DNA from: Candidatus Tityobacter terrigena
GTDB lineage: Bacteria; Vulcanimicrobiota; Vulcanimicrobiia; Vulcanimicrobiales; Vulcanimicrobiaceae
Assembly (NCBI GenBank): GCA_003156715.1
Contig: PMHO01000042.1
Location: forward strand, 25,900 to 89,899
Direction: 5' to 3'
DNA length: 64,000 nt
Both the position numbers and the translations under genes were made by a program. Positions 52,521-61,597 of this stretch are shown piece by piece (the stretch's first letter is position 1; the number at the start of each line of letters is the position of its first letter). The notes beneath the pieces were generated by a model. The model ran no database searches, had not been told where the DNA came from, and saw nothing but the letters and a program-made list of their open reading frames with translations.

Positions 52521-53279
52521 TCAGCGCACCGTCATTCCACCATCGACACGATAGTTTGCGCCGGTTAGGAACTTGCCGCGATCCGATGCGAGCAGCGCGA
52601 CGACTTCGGCGATGTCCTCGGTGCCGCCGAGACGACCCAGCGGAATATTCCGGACCCAGTCATCGGAAGAGAATCCTGGAGTCGTCTTGGCAAACTCGGC
52701 GGACCCCGGCGTCGAGATGACCCCGGGCGACACGACGTTCACACGGATGCCGCTCGGCGCGAGTTCCATCGCGAGTGTGCGCGAGTAGTACTCGAGTGCA
52801 GCCTTTGCGGCGCCGTAGTGCGCAGAGGGCGCAAACGCTATCGTCGCTGCCGCCGAAGAGATGTTCACGACGGCTGCGGCCTTCGACGCACGAAGTGCCG
52901 GGAGAAGTGCGTTCGTGAGGCGGATCGCAGCGAAAAGGTTGAGAGCGAAGCTCTCGTTCCACGCCTTTTCGGGTATCGTCCATGACCCACCGAGGAATGC
53001 GCCCCCACCGCCCGCATTGTTCACGAGAATGTCGAGACCGCCGACAGCCGCAAGCGCCTGCTTCGCGATTGCGTCCACGCCCTCACTCGTGGTGACATCG
53101 CCGGAAACGAACGTCGCCTCGGCGGGTGTTTCGTCGTTACGTGAACGCGCGGCGACGACGACTCTGGCGCCGGCATCAAGCAGGCGCTGCGCGATGGCCG
53201 CGCCGATGCCCTTGGTGCCGCCGGTGACGAGGGCGCGGCGACCGATGAGTTCTTTCGAGAGATCAAGTTTATTTGACAT
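52521..53279 (-). CDS. short-chain dehydrogenase/reductase
   Basis: Classical SDR, 252 residues. Cofactor loop 'ALVTGGTKGIGAAIAQRLL', 'LDILVNNAGGGGAFLGGSW', catalytic Ser and Tyr-x-x-x-Lys in 'NISSAAATIAF' and 'HYGAAKAALEYY', 'IRVNVVSPGVISTPGSAEF', C-terminal 'GANYRVDGGMTVR'. Substrate unknown. Divergent from the TetR gene across a promoter/operator region, so it is the likely regulated target together with the glyoxalase-fold gene. Confidence 0.92.
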   Translation of the reverse strand: MSNKLDLSKELIGRRALVTGGTKGIGAAIAQRLLDAGARVVVAARSRNDETPAEATFVSGDVTTSEGVDAIAKQALAAVGGLDILVNNAGGGGAFLGGSWTIPEKAWNESFALNLFAAIRLTNALLPALRASKAAAVVNISSAAATIAFAPSAHYGAAKAALEYYSRTLAMELAPSGIRVNVVSPGVISTPGSAEFAKTTPGFSSDDWVRNIPLGRLGGTEDIAEVVALLASDRGKFLTGANYRVDGGMTVR

Positions 53280-53313
53280 GGGATGTTCCTACGCAAATGC
53301 GTCACGTTGACGC

Positions 53314-53342
53314 TTGTAGATTCACGACATGCGTCGTATAAT
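53314..53342 (+). promoter_or_regulatory. candidate promoter of the TetR gene
   Basis: TTGTAG (53314-53319), 17-base spacer, perfect TATAAT (53337-53342). Correctly oriented for the TetR gene at 53435. Confidence 0.6.
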
Positions 53343-53357
53343 CGAGGTATGTCGCAT
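53329..53357. promoter_or_regulatory. inverted repeat over the TetR -10 box, candidate operator
   Basis: ATGCGTCGTA and TATGTCGCAT, nine bases apart, match at eight of ten paired positions and flank/overlap the TATAAT. A second perfect palindrome, ACGCA-AA-TGCGT (53291-53302), lies nearer the SDR start. Typical placement for autorepression by a TetR protein that also controls the divergent SDR. Confidence 0.5.
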
Positions 53358-53434
53358 ATGATACGGCCCCCCGAACCGTCGGTCAACCAACAAGTTTGCA
53401 CGAATGTTGGTTATCCGACGAACCTGAGAGATTG

Positions 53435-53992
53435 ATGCTTAGCGGTGGACCACGCTCGTCTCGCGTCGATCCGCGGGTAACCCGAACGCGCAAACTCATC
53501 CGGGACGCGCTCACGGCGCTCATCGCTGATAAGAGTTTCGAAGCAATCACTGTGCAGGACATCGCAGAACGCGCTACGATCAATCGGGCGACCTTCTACG
53601 CCCACTATACAGATAAGTTCGCTCTACTCGATGCTTTGGTTCTGGAAGACTTCGCTGCCCGTCTGGCCCAGGGTGATCCGCTGAAGATACGAAGCGTTCA
53701 GTCGATGTTGCTGGCGATCGGCAACAACGTCTTCGCCTACATCGCGTCGAAGCGAAAATGTCGAATCGACCGCGATTTTGAGTCGCAGGTCCAACGAACC
53801 ATGCAGACGGAGCTAACCAACTTCTTGTCACCGGACTTCGGACACCGAACGGCGATGGTGATCGCTTCGGCACTCGCTGGCGCCGCCATGAATTGGCGCC
53901 ATCAGGCGCCGAAATCGCCCACGGAGCCAATCGTAGCGGATATCGTTCAGATTCTTGTTGACGGTGTGAAAACGCGTCGGCTCTCGGGTTAG
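53435..53992 (+). CDS. TetR/AcrR family transcriptional regulator
   Basis: 185 residues from ATG at 53435; the frame opens at 53396. N-terminal HTH: 'TRKLIRDALTALIADKSFEA', 'ITVQDIAERATINRATFYAH', 'YTDKFALLDALV', the standard TetR DNA-binding signature. The C-terminal ligand domain is generic ('MLLAIGNNVFAYIASKRK', 'ALAGAAMNWRHQAPKSPTE'). Divergent from the SDR; probably represses itself and the SDR-glyoxalase unit. Regulation of the RND pump downstream is possible but the pump is on the other strand 1 kb away. Confidence 0.9.
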   Translation: MLSGGPRSSRVDPRVTRTRKLIRDALTALIADKSFEAITVQDIAERATINRATFYAHYTDKFALLDALVLEDFAARLAQGDPLKIRSVQSMLLAIGNNVFAYIASKRKCRIDRDFESQVQRTMQTELTNFLSPDFGHRTAMVIASALAGAAMNWRHQAPKSPTEPIVADIVQILVDGVKTRRLSG

Positions 53993-54997
53993 AACGTGCT
54001 CCCTGAAAAATAGAGCTTGTTATCCATCCGGCCAGCCTCATCAGCGACTTAGTGTTGCCGCCACGGTCGATCAGCGTCTCCAGCATTTCGAGCCGCGCAG
54101 CGAGGTCTACTGTCGACGCACATAGCTATACCGTTGGCGAGCCACTTCGATCCGCCCGCGGGCGGGAAATACCGATCTTTCACTTCGTGGTTGGCGTCTT
54201 TCTCAATAACGACTTCTCGCATCCGCACCATCTCGCCGCTCCCGTTTAGGCCCGGCAACGCGAACGGACCCTGCCGGCCGCGTACCCGACGATTGGCAGC
54301 TGCAGCTCAACCCGTAGCGCGGCGATCACCGCTTAGGAGTGGGAGAGCTTGAGGTTGGCCACGATCCAGTTCCAGGCAGCCACCTGCGCCCAAAACAAAG
54401 CGACTCGTAGGCATCGCTCGCGATCACGATTCTGGCTTAGCGCTAACCGAGGGTTAGCAGAGTCGACAGATCACGGTCGACGGCGCGCGCGAGCTCGGTT
54501 AGAACCGCATCGACGTCGGCCGGCGCCGCCGGCGGTAAGATTTGTGGCGTGGATGGCGCTCGCAGCGCCAGCGTCCAAGTGGCGCCCTCGCGCGAACTCC
54601 GCTCGGTCGACGCCCCGCTCGCCGAGGCAACCGTGTCACGAACATGTCACGGACCACGGCAGATTAAGTAGTTCCTCAAGGTACTTGCAGCGAAGCGGCC
54701 CGTGCGGAACCCCTGTAGAATAGCGCTCCGAGATAGTTCGAGGGACGAAGGGTGAGCGGTCAAAGCGCTTTTCAAGAGCGCTGACCTTTAATCACACTGC
54801 GCGCGTCGGGCCACGGCTCCAGGCTAATTAGTCGCTCTCGACGCCCTGCTCAAGTAAGAGGGCGCGTCACACGATCGATATACGCGAGTTATCGGCGGTG
54901 ATTCTTGCCTACTATTGTTTGCCCACCCCCCCACGCGATATTGTTGGACCTTAGACCCGGTCCCTGAATTCGACGCGAAAGAGCCGTGCGGCTCAGC
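53993..54997. other. 1-kb region with decayed gene traces only
   Basis: On the minus strand, fragments such as 'MREVVIEKDANHEVKDRYFP' (about 54100-54220), 'DLAARLEMLETLIDRGGN' (about 54040-54110, another frame) and 'ADVDAVLTELARAVDRDLST' ending at a stop near 54447 look protein-like but have broken frames and no starts. I read these as remnants. Two TGTCACG motifs lie at 54634-54652. No intact gene is supported. Confidence 0.5.
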
Positions 54998-57900
54998 TTA
55001 CGTTTCGTCCGGTTCCTCAACGGCCGGGACGCGCATCCGGACCGGACGGCCGCCGTTGGGAAAGCTCACCACGATGCCCCCGGCCGGCGAACGCTCGATC
55101 GTCGGCGAACCGACGGCCGTCGCAAGCGGAGCCCTCCGGCGTGAAACGCGATCGCGAAGTTGGACGATCACGACGTACAACACCGGGACGAACGTCAAGT
55201 TCAGTAGCGTTGCGAAGAGCATACCGCCGAGCAGCGTCGTTCCAAGCGACTGACGGCTCGTGCTTCCGGCGCCGTTTGCGAAGACCAGCGGCAGGATCGC
55301 GAAGATGAACGCCAGCGACGTCATTAGAATCGGCCGGAACCTCGTCTCCGCGGCTTCGATCGCTGCAGAGTGGAGGTCCTGGCCACGCGCGCGCAACTGG
55401 TTCGCAAACTCGACGATCAAGATCCCATTCTTGCTCGCGAGCCCGATCAACATGACGAAGCCGACCTGCGCGTAAACGTCGCTGACGTATCCCCTCAGCC
55501 GCAACGCGAGCAGCGCGCCGAAGATGGCGAGCGGAACCGACATTAGGATCGTGAGCGGATCGGTCAAGCTCTCGTATTTTGCCGCCAAGACGAGAAACAC
55601 AACGATGACACCGAGGACGAACACGAAGACGCCCTGCGAGCCGCTCGCGAGCGCTTCTAGCGATAGCCCCGACCAATCGTAGGTCATGCCCGGCGGGAGC
55701 TTGCGCGCTGCGATCGCCTGCATCGCCTGCAGCGCTTGTCCAGAGCCGAAGCCGGGTTTCGCTACGCCGTTTAGCTCGACCGAACGGAACAAGTTGTAGT
55801 GGGTGATAATCGGAGCGGTCCGTTCGCGAGTGATGCTAAGGAGTGTTGACAGAGGGATGGTCGCACCGGTGGACGAGCGGACGTAGATGCTGCTGAGGTC
55901 TTCGATGTCGGAGCGGTACGGCGCGTCTGCCTCGATGAACACCCGGTAGGCCCGGTTCTGAAAATCGAAGTCGTTGACGTAAAGCGAGCCGAGCGAGACC
56001 TGCATCGCATTGGCAATGCTAAGCAGCGGAACCGAAAGCGTCGAAGCCTTTTGCCGATCGAGCTCGGCGACGTACTGGGGCGCATCGTTGCGAAAGTTAG
56101 TGGACGCGTATGACAGCACGGGATCGTTGTCGGCGGCGGCGATCAGCGAACGGCTTGTCGTTTCGAGCGCATCGAAGCCGCGATTCGCCCGGTCCTCTAG
56201 CTCGAACTGGAAGCCGGCTACGTTGGGAAACCCTTGAATCGCGGGCGGCCCAAAGGCAAACACTTGGGCTTCAGGGATTTGTGCCAACTTTGGCCGCAAC
56301 CTTGAGAGGATCCCGTTCAGGCGCCGCTCCGCACTTCGCCGATCGGCCCACGGCTCGAGATTGGCGAATGCCAGCGCACGGTTCGTACCGTTTCCGACGA
56401 AGTCGCGGCCGCTTACCTCGAAGACGTCCCTGACCTCAGGCAGCGACTGCATAAGCTTGCCGACCTTATCGATTAGGCGGCTGGTCTGGGCGAGCGAAGC
56501 TTCTTCGGGAAGCTGCGCGGTCGCGAAGAAATACCCGTTGTCCTCGTCGGGCAAGAAGCCCGTCGGCGCAATGCGGCTAAGCAATACCGTCGCACCGAGG
56601 CCAAGAACGAAGAGCGCCATGACGACGAGCCGTCCCCGCACGAGCAGCGGCAAGAGCCGCGCGTATGCCTGCCGGATTGCATTGATCGCATGGTTGATGG
56701 GGCGGAAGATCGCATGCTGCTTCTCCTCGTTCTTAAGGAACAGACGCGAGAGCACCGGCGTCAGCGTTAGCGCGATGAACAGCGAGATCAGCACCGAGCC
56801 CGCGATCGTCAGCGCGAACTGGCGATAGAGCAAGCCGGTCGTTCCCGGAAAGAATGCAACCGGGACGAATACCGCCAGCAGCACGAGCGAACTTGCGACC
56901 ACGGCGCCGGTGATCTCATCCATAGCGGCAATGGCTCCAGGGAGCGGCGCCATCTTCTTCGTCTGGATAAAGCGCGCGATGTTCTCGATCACGACGATCG
57001 CGTCGTCGACGACGAGTCCCGTCGCTAACGTCAAACCAAACATCGTTAAGGTGTTAATCGAGAACCCAAGGACCTGCATGATGGCAAAGGTACCGATGAG
57101 CGAAACCGGAATCGTCATGACCGGTACGAGCGTCGTCCGCGGGTCTTGCAAGAAGATGAATACGACCAGAACGACGAGCAAGATCGAGAGCCCGAGGGTG
57201 ATTAAGACTTCCTTGAGCGATTCCGTCACGAAGAGCGTAGCGTCGAAAGCGACCTTGGCGCTCACGCCCGGCGGAAAGTCGCGTGCGTATCCGGCCATCG
57301 CCGCGCGCACCGCCTTCGCGACGTCGAGCGCGTTGGCCGTCGGCAGCGCCTGGATACCGATGCCAACTGCGGTCCTTCCGTCGAAGCGGACGATCTGCGA
57401 ATAGTTTTCCGCGCCGAGCTCGACGCGGCCGACGTCGCGGAAGCGAACGTACCCTCCGTCCGGCAGCGAGCGCAGGAGCAAATTGCCGAATTGCTCGGGC
57501 GACGTCAGCCGGCCGACGGCCCGGATATTGATGTGGAAAGGCTGAGCATCCGCCGCCGGCGGGTTGCCCACGGCGCCCGCAGCGATCTGGACGTTCTGGT
57601 CGTTCAGCGCGTTGATGACATCGTCGTTCGAGAGCCCGTAGTCTGCCAGCCGCTTCGGATCGATCCACAAGCGCATCGCGTATTTGCGCTCGCCGAAGAC
57701 GATCACGTTGCTGACGCCCGGAATCCGCTTGAGGGAATCGACGACGTTGAGGTCGACGTAGTTGCTCAAGAAGAGCGTGTCGTAGCGCGGGTTCGTCGAC
57801 GAGAAACCGTATGCCATGACGAACGTCCCGGCGTTCTTGGTCACGGTGACGCCGGCGAGGGTCACGGCGCTGGGAAGCCGAGCACTTGCCGTTCCGACGG

Positions 57901-58228
57901 CGTTCTGAACGTCCGAAGCCGCGATGTCGAGATCTTTGCCCAAGTTGAACGTGCACAGGATGGTGCTCGTCCCGTCGCTCGAGCTGGTCGACGAGATGTA
58001 CCGCAGACCGTCGACCCCGTTAATCGCCTCTTCCAGGGGCGTCGTCACCGACGACTCGACGGTAGCGGCGGTCGCGCCGGTGTACGTCGCCGTGACGGTC
58101 ACGACGGGAGGCGTGATCTTCGGAAATTGAGCGATCGGCAGCGAAGGAATCACGACGATGCCGGCGAGCAGGATCGCAAACGAGCAAACAAGCGCAAAGA
58201 TCGGACGCTCGAGAAAGAAGCGGATCAT
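54998..58228 (-). CDS. RND-family efflux pump inner-membrane transporter (HAE1/AcrB-like)
   Basis: 1,076 residues with duplicated 6-TM halves and two large periplasmic loops. Start 'MIRFFLERPIFALVCSFAIL' at 58228; 'AGIVVIPSLPIAQFPKITPP' and 'VTATYTGATAATVESSVTTP' are family hallmarks. The proton relay Asp pair lies in 'TLATGLVVDDAIVVIENIAR'. Second half: 'GFLPDEDNGYFFATAQLPEE', 'KNGILIVEFANQLRARGQDL'. Exports hydrophobic or amphipathic compounds by proton antiport. It normally needs a membrane-fusion protein and an outer-membrane channel; neither is adjacent, and the region upstream has no intact gene. In island module B. Confidence 0.93.
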   Translation of the reverse strand: MIRFFLERPIFALVCSFAILLAGIVVIPSLPIAQFPKITPPVVTVTATYTGATAATVESSVTTPLEEAINGVDGLRYISSTSSSDGTSTILCTFNLGKDLDIAASDVQNAVGTASARLPSAVTLAGVTVTKNAGTFVMAYGFSSTNPRYDTLFLSNYVDLNVVDSLKRIPGVSNVIVFGERKYAMRLWIDPKRLADYGLSNDDVINALNDQNVQIAAGAVGNPPAADAQPFHINIRAVGRLTSPEQFGNLLLRSLPDGGYVRFRDVGRVELGAENYSQIVRFDGRTAVGIGIQALPTANALDVAKAVRAAMAGYARDFPPGVSAKVAFDATLFVTESLKEVLITLGLSILLVVLVVFIFLQDPRTTLVPVMTIPVSLIGTFAIMQVLGFSINTLTMFGLTLATGLVVDDAIVVIENIARFIQTKKMAPLPGAIAAMDEITGAVVASSLVLLAVFVPVAFFPGTTGLLYRQFALTIAGSVLISLFIALTLTPVLSRLFLKNEEKQHAIFRPINHAINAIRQAYARLLPLLVRGRLVVMALFVLGLGATVLLSRIAPTGFLPDEDNGYFFATAQLPEEASLAQTSRLIDKVGKLMQSLPEVRDVFEVSGRDFVGNGTNRALAFANLEPWADRRSAERRLNGILSRLRPKLAQIPEAQVFAFGPPAIQGFPNVAGFQFELEDRANRGFDALETTSRSLIAAADNDPVLSYASTNFRNDAPQYVAELDRQKASTLSVPLLSIANAMQVSLGSLYVNDFDFQNRAYRVFIEADAPYRSDIEDLSSIYVRSSTGATIPLSTLLSITRERTAPIITHYNLFRSVELNGVAKPGFGSGQALQAMQAIAARKLPPGMTYDWSGLSLEALASGSQGVFVFVLGVIVVFLVLAAKYESLTDPLTILMSVPLAIFGALLALRLRGYVSDVYAQVGFVMLIGLASKNGILIVEFANQLRARGQDLHSAAIEAAETRFRPILMTSLAFIFAILPLVFANGAGSTSRQSLGTTLLGGMLFATLLNLTFVPVLYVVIVQLRDRVSRRRAPLATAVGSPTIERSPAGGIVVSFPNGGRPVRMRVPAVEEPDET

Positions 58229-59035
58229 TGGCGACCTGCATTCTATCTTCGCCTGCTCTCGTCCGGCTGGGACAAGCGCAGCCGTCGAGGATTTCCGGGA
58301 CAACCCGAGCCGGCCAGATGAGATTCCGGGGTTCGCGAAGGTCGGGACCAGCGCAGCGCCGGCAGGGCAAGACTGATCCACGCGCCTCCGGCACCGTCGG
58401 CAGGGCCATCGCGCCGGGAACCGGGCTCGCAAGATAAGATGATCCGCAAGTTGCACGAGGAGGATGCCCGCCTCGATCGCGACGCGTCAACAAAAGCCCG
58501 ACTTGCCCTTCGCCAATTCGGCGTGACCGTGTCCTGGGTATGCGACGATCTTCGCGCGGAGTGCGCGGAGCCACAGCGAAAATGGACACTCCCGATGCCG
58601 AACGCGCCGACGAGGATAAGCACTTCTAAGCGCCGGAGTCCGCCCGCTGGACGCAGCTCTGCGAGTCGAGCGCGTAGGGTGGCGTAGATGACGCGCTCAC
58701 GCGGGGGTTCCTAGGACTGACGTGGCGGCGAGGCCGGTCAGGCGATGCGGTCGCAGCGTGTTGGCCGAGTCCAGCGCGCAGCCGCGCAAGAAGCTCGGTG
58801 ACGCGTAGTCATGGATCTCGATTTCGGTAAATTGTCGGCAAGGACTGTTTTCCCGTGCTGACGACACCGCGATTCGTCGACCCTGGCAGACTTATTCTGT
58901 CACATTCTGTCACGAAGCGGTCGGGATCGACCGGAATCGGAAGGGACCGCGCGGGAACCAAAGCGTGGAAAAGCCTGATGCGACGGAATTCTTAGGGATT
59001 GCCGGGGATCGGCCGGGAACGCTGATTGCGGGTAA
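58229..59035. other. 800-base region upstream of the RND gene, no supported gene
   Basis: An Arg-rich frame extends the pump upstream to 58456 without family content. No membrane-fusion-protein sequence was found. The right end holds a perfect 10-base tandem repeat (58894-58913) and the att-arm block (58995-59016). The promoter of the pump should lie here. Confidence 0.5.
58894..58913. repeat. perfect tandem repeat ATTCTGTCAC x2 near att copy 3
   Basis: Two adjacent identical decamers about 120 bases from att copy 3. TGTCAC also occurs at 54634-54652 (twice) and near 59110. Candidate integrase arm-type sites, but could be a regulator site. Confidence 0.5.
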
Positions 59036-59055
59036 GAATCCCGTTGGGGCTACCA
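59036..59055 (+). repeat. attachment-site copy 3 (right end of island)
   Basis: 20 bases identical to the tRNA-Glu 3' end, preceded by diverged T-loop bases. Upstream 22-base block matches that of copy 2. Marks the distal end of island module B. Confidence 0.75.
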
Positions 59056-59338
59056 TAAGAACCCTTGTTGCATAAGGCTTTCCGGCGCACGGCGCCGACG
59101 AAACCGGTCAGTTTGTCACAAATCCGTCGCATCGGCGGACGACGTCGCTAACCCACTAGGCACTGGAAGGCGCTAACGGCAGCGGCGTCCCGGTCCTTGT
59201 AGACAATCACAGCCAGTGCGACCCGCCTGGCGCGACGCGGCTGGAGCCCAATGCCTTACGGATCAGCGCTTGCAGCGCGCGGGTCTTGCGCCTCAGCCCG
59301 TCTTCGTGGGCGCGAGTACCAACGTTATGCGCCGACGA

Positions 59339-60601
59339 CTATGAAGTAGAACATCCCGATTGTCGAGGCCCCATAAGAGCAACCGTTCCCCAACCCCAAG
59401 CGACCGCAAGTCGTGAACTCCGCCATTGCCGCATGATCTTCCGGCTGGATGCAAGCCACACAATGACGGCAAGGAGTGGCACGGCGGCCACCCCATTGAG
59501 AACCGCCGACCAAAACAGCGCTCTGATTGGATTAACCTTCAACAAGTCCATCGCGATGCCAATAAGTATACCGGCAGTAATGATGCCATAGAACCGCGCC
59601 GCGCGGTGTACCGTCTCATTCAAGCCTTCACGAAACCTGAACGTTTCCGCCGCGACGTAAGCTGAGGACGCAGCCATCACCGGAACGGCCAAAACGCCCG
59701 TGCCGACCATGCCCGCGGTAAACAGCAGCGTTGCGAAGGGTCCAGCTAGTGGGCGGAGCGCCTGAGCGGCATCCTGTGCCGTCGCGACATCGTGCTTACC
59801 GTGCGCACCGAGCGTCGCCGCCGTCGTCACGATAATGAAAAACGCGACGATGTTCGAAAAGATCATCCCCGCGTTGATGTCGGCATGGGCATCCTTTACT
59901 GCCTGCTCGTCGGTTCCGCGCCTCGATGCTATCGTCTTGCGACCATGCTTCTTGTCCTCTTCGACCATGAGAGCGGACTGCCAGAAAAAAAGATACGGTG
60001 TGATGGTCGTTCCGAGCACGCCGACCATAGTCGAGAACCATGCGGACTCGAACCGAACATGCGGAATGACGAGGCTCGCTAGAACGATCGGCCAAGGCGG
60101 ATGAACGACGAACGCGGTGATGACGTAAGCAAAAAGCACGACGGTAAGCCACTTAAAGACGTTGGCGAGCACGGCGTACGGCAGCCATATCTGGAAGCCG
60201 ATCAGGGCGACACCGAAGGCAATCACCCACGCGTCTACCGGGATGGGTACGAGCATCTTCGCCGCGGCGGCCATTCCACCGATGTCTGCGCCCACGTTGA
60301 ATGTGTTCGCTACGATTACTAGCGCTGCTAGCGCGTACGCGACCGCTCGTGGCAGCCGCTTGAGCATCAGCGCCGCTAAGCCTTCGCCCGTGACCATCGA
60401 GATACGAGCGCACATCCCTTGGATTACAGCCATCATCGGCGTCGTGATCAGAGTGATCCAAAGCAACGAGTATCCCGCCGTTGCGCCGGCGACTGAATAC
60501 GTCGATATACCGGAGGGGTCATCGTCTGCCGCGCCGGTGATCAACCCGGGCCCGAGTATGCGGAAGAAATGCACAACGCGTGAGCCGAGCCTGACTCCCA
60601 T
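59339..60601 (-). CDS. Nramp-related metal-ion transporter with atypical metal-site residues
   Basis: 420 residues, 11 predicted membrane helices. TM1 reads 'LGPGLITGAADDDPSGISTY' (residues ~16-35), where Nramp has DPGN; the TM6 equivalent reads 'LGTTITPYLFFWQSALMVEE', where Nramp has a Met-Pro-His motif. Loss of the Asn and Met suggests a substrate other than Mn2+/Fe2+, possibly Mg2+ as in Nramp-related magnesium transporters. 'ANTFNVGADIGGMAAAAKML' and 'INAGMIFSNIVAFFIIVTTA' agree with the family. Lies just outside the right att copy. Confidence 0.88.
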   Translation of the reverse strand: MGVRLGSRVVHFFRILGPGLITGAADDDPSGISTYSVAGATAGYSLLWITLITTPMMAVIQGMCARISMVTGEGLAALMLKRLPRAVAYALAALVIVANTFNVGADIGGMAAAAKMLVPIPVDAWVIAFGVALIGFQIWLPYAVLANVFKWLTVVLFAYVITAFVVHPPWPIVLASLVIPHVRFESAWFSTMVGVLGTTITPYLFFWQSALMVEEDKKHGRKTIASRRGTDEQAVKDAHADINAGMIFSNIVAFFIIVTTAATLGAHGKHDVATAQDAAQALRPLAGPFATLLFTAGMVGTGVLAVPVMAASSAYVAAETFRFREGLNETVHRAARFYGIITAGILIGIAMDLLKVNPIRALFWSAVLNGVAAVPLLAVIVWLASSRKIMRQWRSSRLAVAWGWGTVALMGPRQSGCSTS

Positions 60602-60972
60602 CAGCTGCGGCTTAGCATGCCGTCGTTCAGGCTTTCTGGGTTAAAAGTGACACACGACATCCCGCTTGCAGCGACCGTCCTCCGCCACCGTAACGATCCA
60701 CCCGGAACGCAGCGAATGGCCCGCGAAGCAAGCCACATCCAACCCCTTCTACCGCACGAAACGCTTCGTCGGCGCGGCGCCAACTGTTGTCCGGGTATGA
60801 CGACGAGGCTGATTCTGATACGCTCATTGTTCAGTCCCTTGTCGCCGACTTCGGAGCGGCGATGCCTCTTTGCCAACAGCTTCGACGGTTTACGTGCCTC
60901 GTTGGGTCCTTGCCTCGCGCTTGTGCACTTTGAGGCACTCGAACCAAAGCGGTTACGAACCCACTACGACTC
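60602..60972. other. 370-base stretch with no supported gene
   Basis: Between the Nramp-related gene start and the CsbD-like gene end. Contains the promoter of the transporter presumably; no clear structure, terminator or conserved frame seen. Confidence 0.5.
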
Positions 60973-61194
60973 TCAGGTGTTGTTGCGAACGTCTCGCTTA
61001 GCCTTGTCGACCTCGGCTTGGGCGCTATTCTTGGCTTGATTGACCATCGAACCAACCTTTTCGCCGGTCGTCATCGTGTTGCCGGCGAGCTCGCGCTTCG
61101 CCTTCTCGCTATCCGCCGTGCTGCGGTGGATCGCTTCGTTCGTCGTGTCTTTGACGTTGTCTACGGCTTTGTCGACCGTATCTTTGAGTCCCAT
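60973..61194 (-). CDS. CsbD-like small stress protein
   Basis: 73 residues from ATG at 61194, with GGAGG seven bases upstream. Highly charged helix-rich sequence ('MGLKDTVDKAVDNVKDTTNE', 'SEKAKRELAGNTMTTGEKVG', 'NQAKNSAQAEVDKAKRDVRN') of the CsbD/LEA-like type. Such proteins are induced by general stress in many bacteria and probably lack a fixed fold; precise role unknown. Sits beside another small stress-type gene. Confidence 0.75.
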   Translation of the reverse strand: MGLKDTVDKAVDNVKDTTNEAIHRSTADSEKAKRELAGNTMTTGEKVGSMVNQAKNSAQAEVDKAKRDVRNNT

Positions 61195-61231
61195 GAATGC
61201 CTCCAATTAAATTTCTTGGTGTCCGGCAGAG

Positions 61232-61390
61232 TTACGCGCTCGCGCGGCGTCCCGTCAACAGGTTGAAAATTAGCAAGATGACGGCAAACACGAGCAACAG
61301 ATGGATCAGGCCACCCCCAAAGTGCACCATGAATCCGATCAGCCAGAAAACGAACAACACCATGATGATCGCCCAGATGATTCCGCCCAT
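61232..61390 (-). CDS. Lmo0937-family small membrane protein
   Basis: 52 residues from ATG at 61390 ('MGGIIWAIIMVLFVFWLIGF', then 'HFGGGLIHLLLVFAVILLIF'), preceded by AGGAGAG. Two membrane helices around a Gly-rich turn fit the Lmo0937/DUF5670 family found next to stress and CsbD-like genes. Function unknown. Probably co-expressed with the CsbD-like gene 37 bases downstream. Confidence 0.8.
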   Translation of the reverse strand: MGGIIWAIIMVLFVFWLIGFMVHFGGGLIHLLLVFAVILLIFNLLTGRRASA

Positions 61391-61597
61391 AGTACTCTCT
61401 CCTGTCGCGGGCAAGTGCGGCCACGGTTATTGTATCGCGCCGTGGCTGGGGCCGCCATCGTGAAATACAAGGAGACCGGCCTGTTAGGCGTGATCCAAGA
61501 GTGTGCTGCAGGGGCGTGCGTCAAATCCTCCGTTTTCACGATGCGCGATTTCCGCACAAGGTGTTAGAGTGGTATCCAGATATTGCTCTTGACGGGA

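Larger units (their letters stand above)
46817..59055. mobile_element. composite genomic island at tRNA-Glu, two modules bounded by three att copies
   Basis: Module A (46843-51563) has a dead integrase next to the tRNA, a secreted beta-propeller protein and a secreted phosphoesterase. Module B (51563-59055) has a truncated reductase remnant, glyoxalase-fold protein, SDR, TetR and RND pump, with no integrase visible. Copies 2 and 3 of the att core also share a 22-base upstream block (51502-51523 and 58995-59016, two mismatches) and similar downstream bases, so they descend from related elements. This is consistent with serial or tandem integration and subsequent decay. Confidence 0.7.

Noticed and set aside
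58229-58456. 76-residue N-terminal extension of the RND pump, or the end of a membrane-fusion protein
   Set aside because: Arg/Pro-rich, no MFP motifs in any frame; the family start 'MIRFFLERP' is at 58228.
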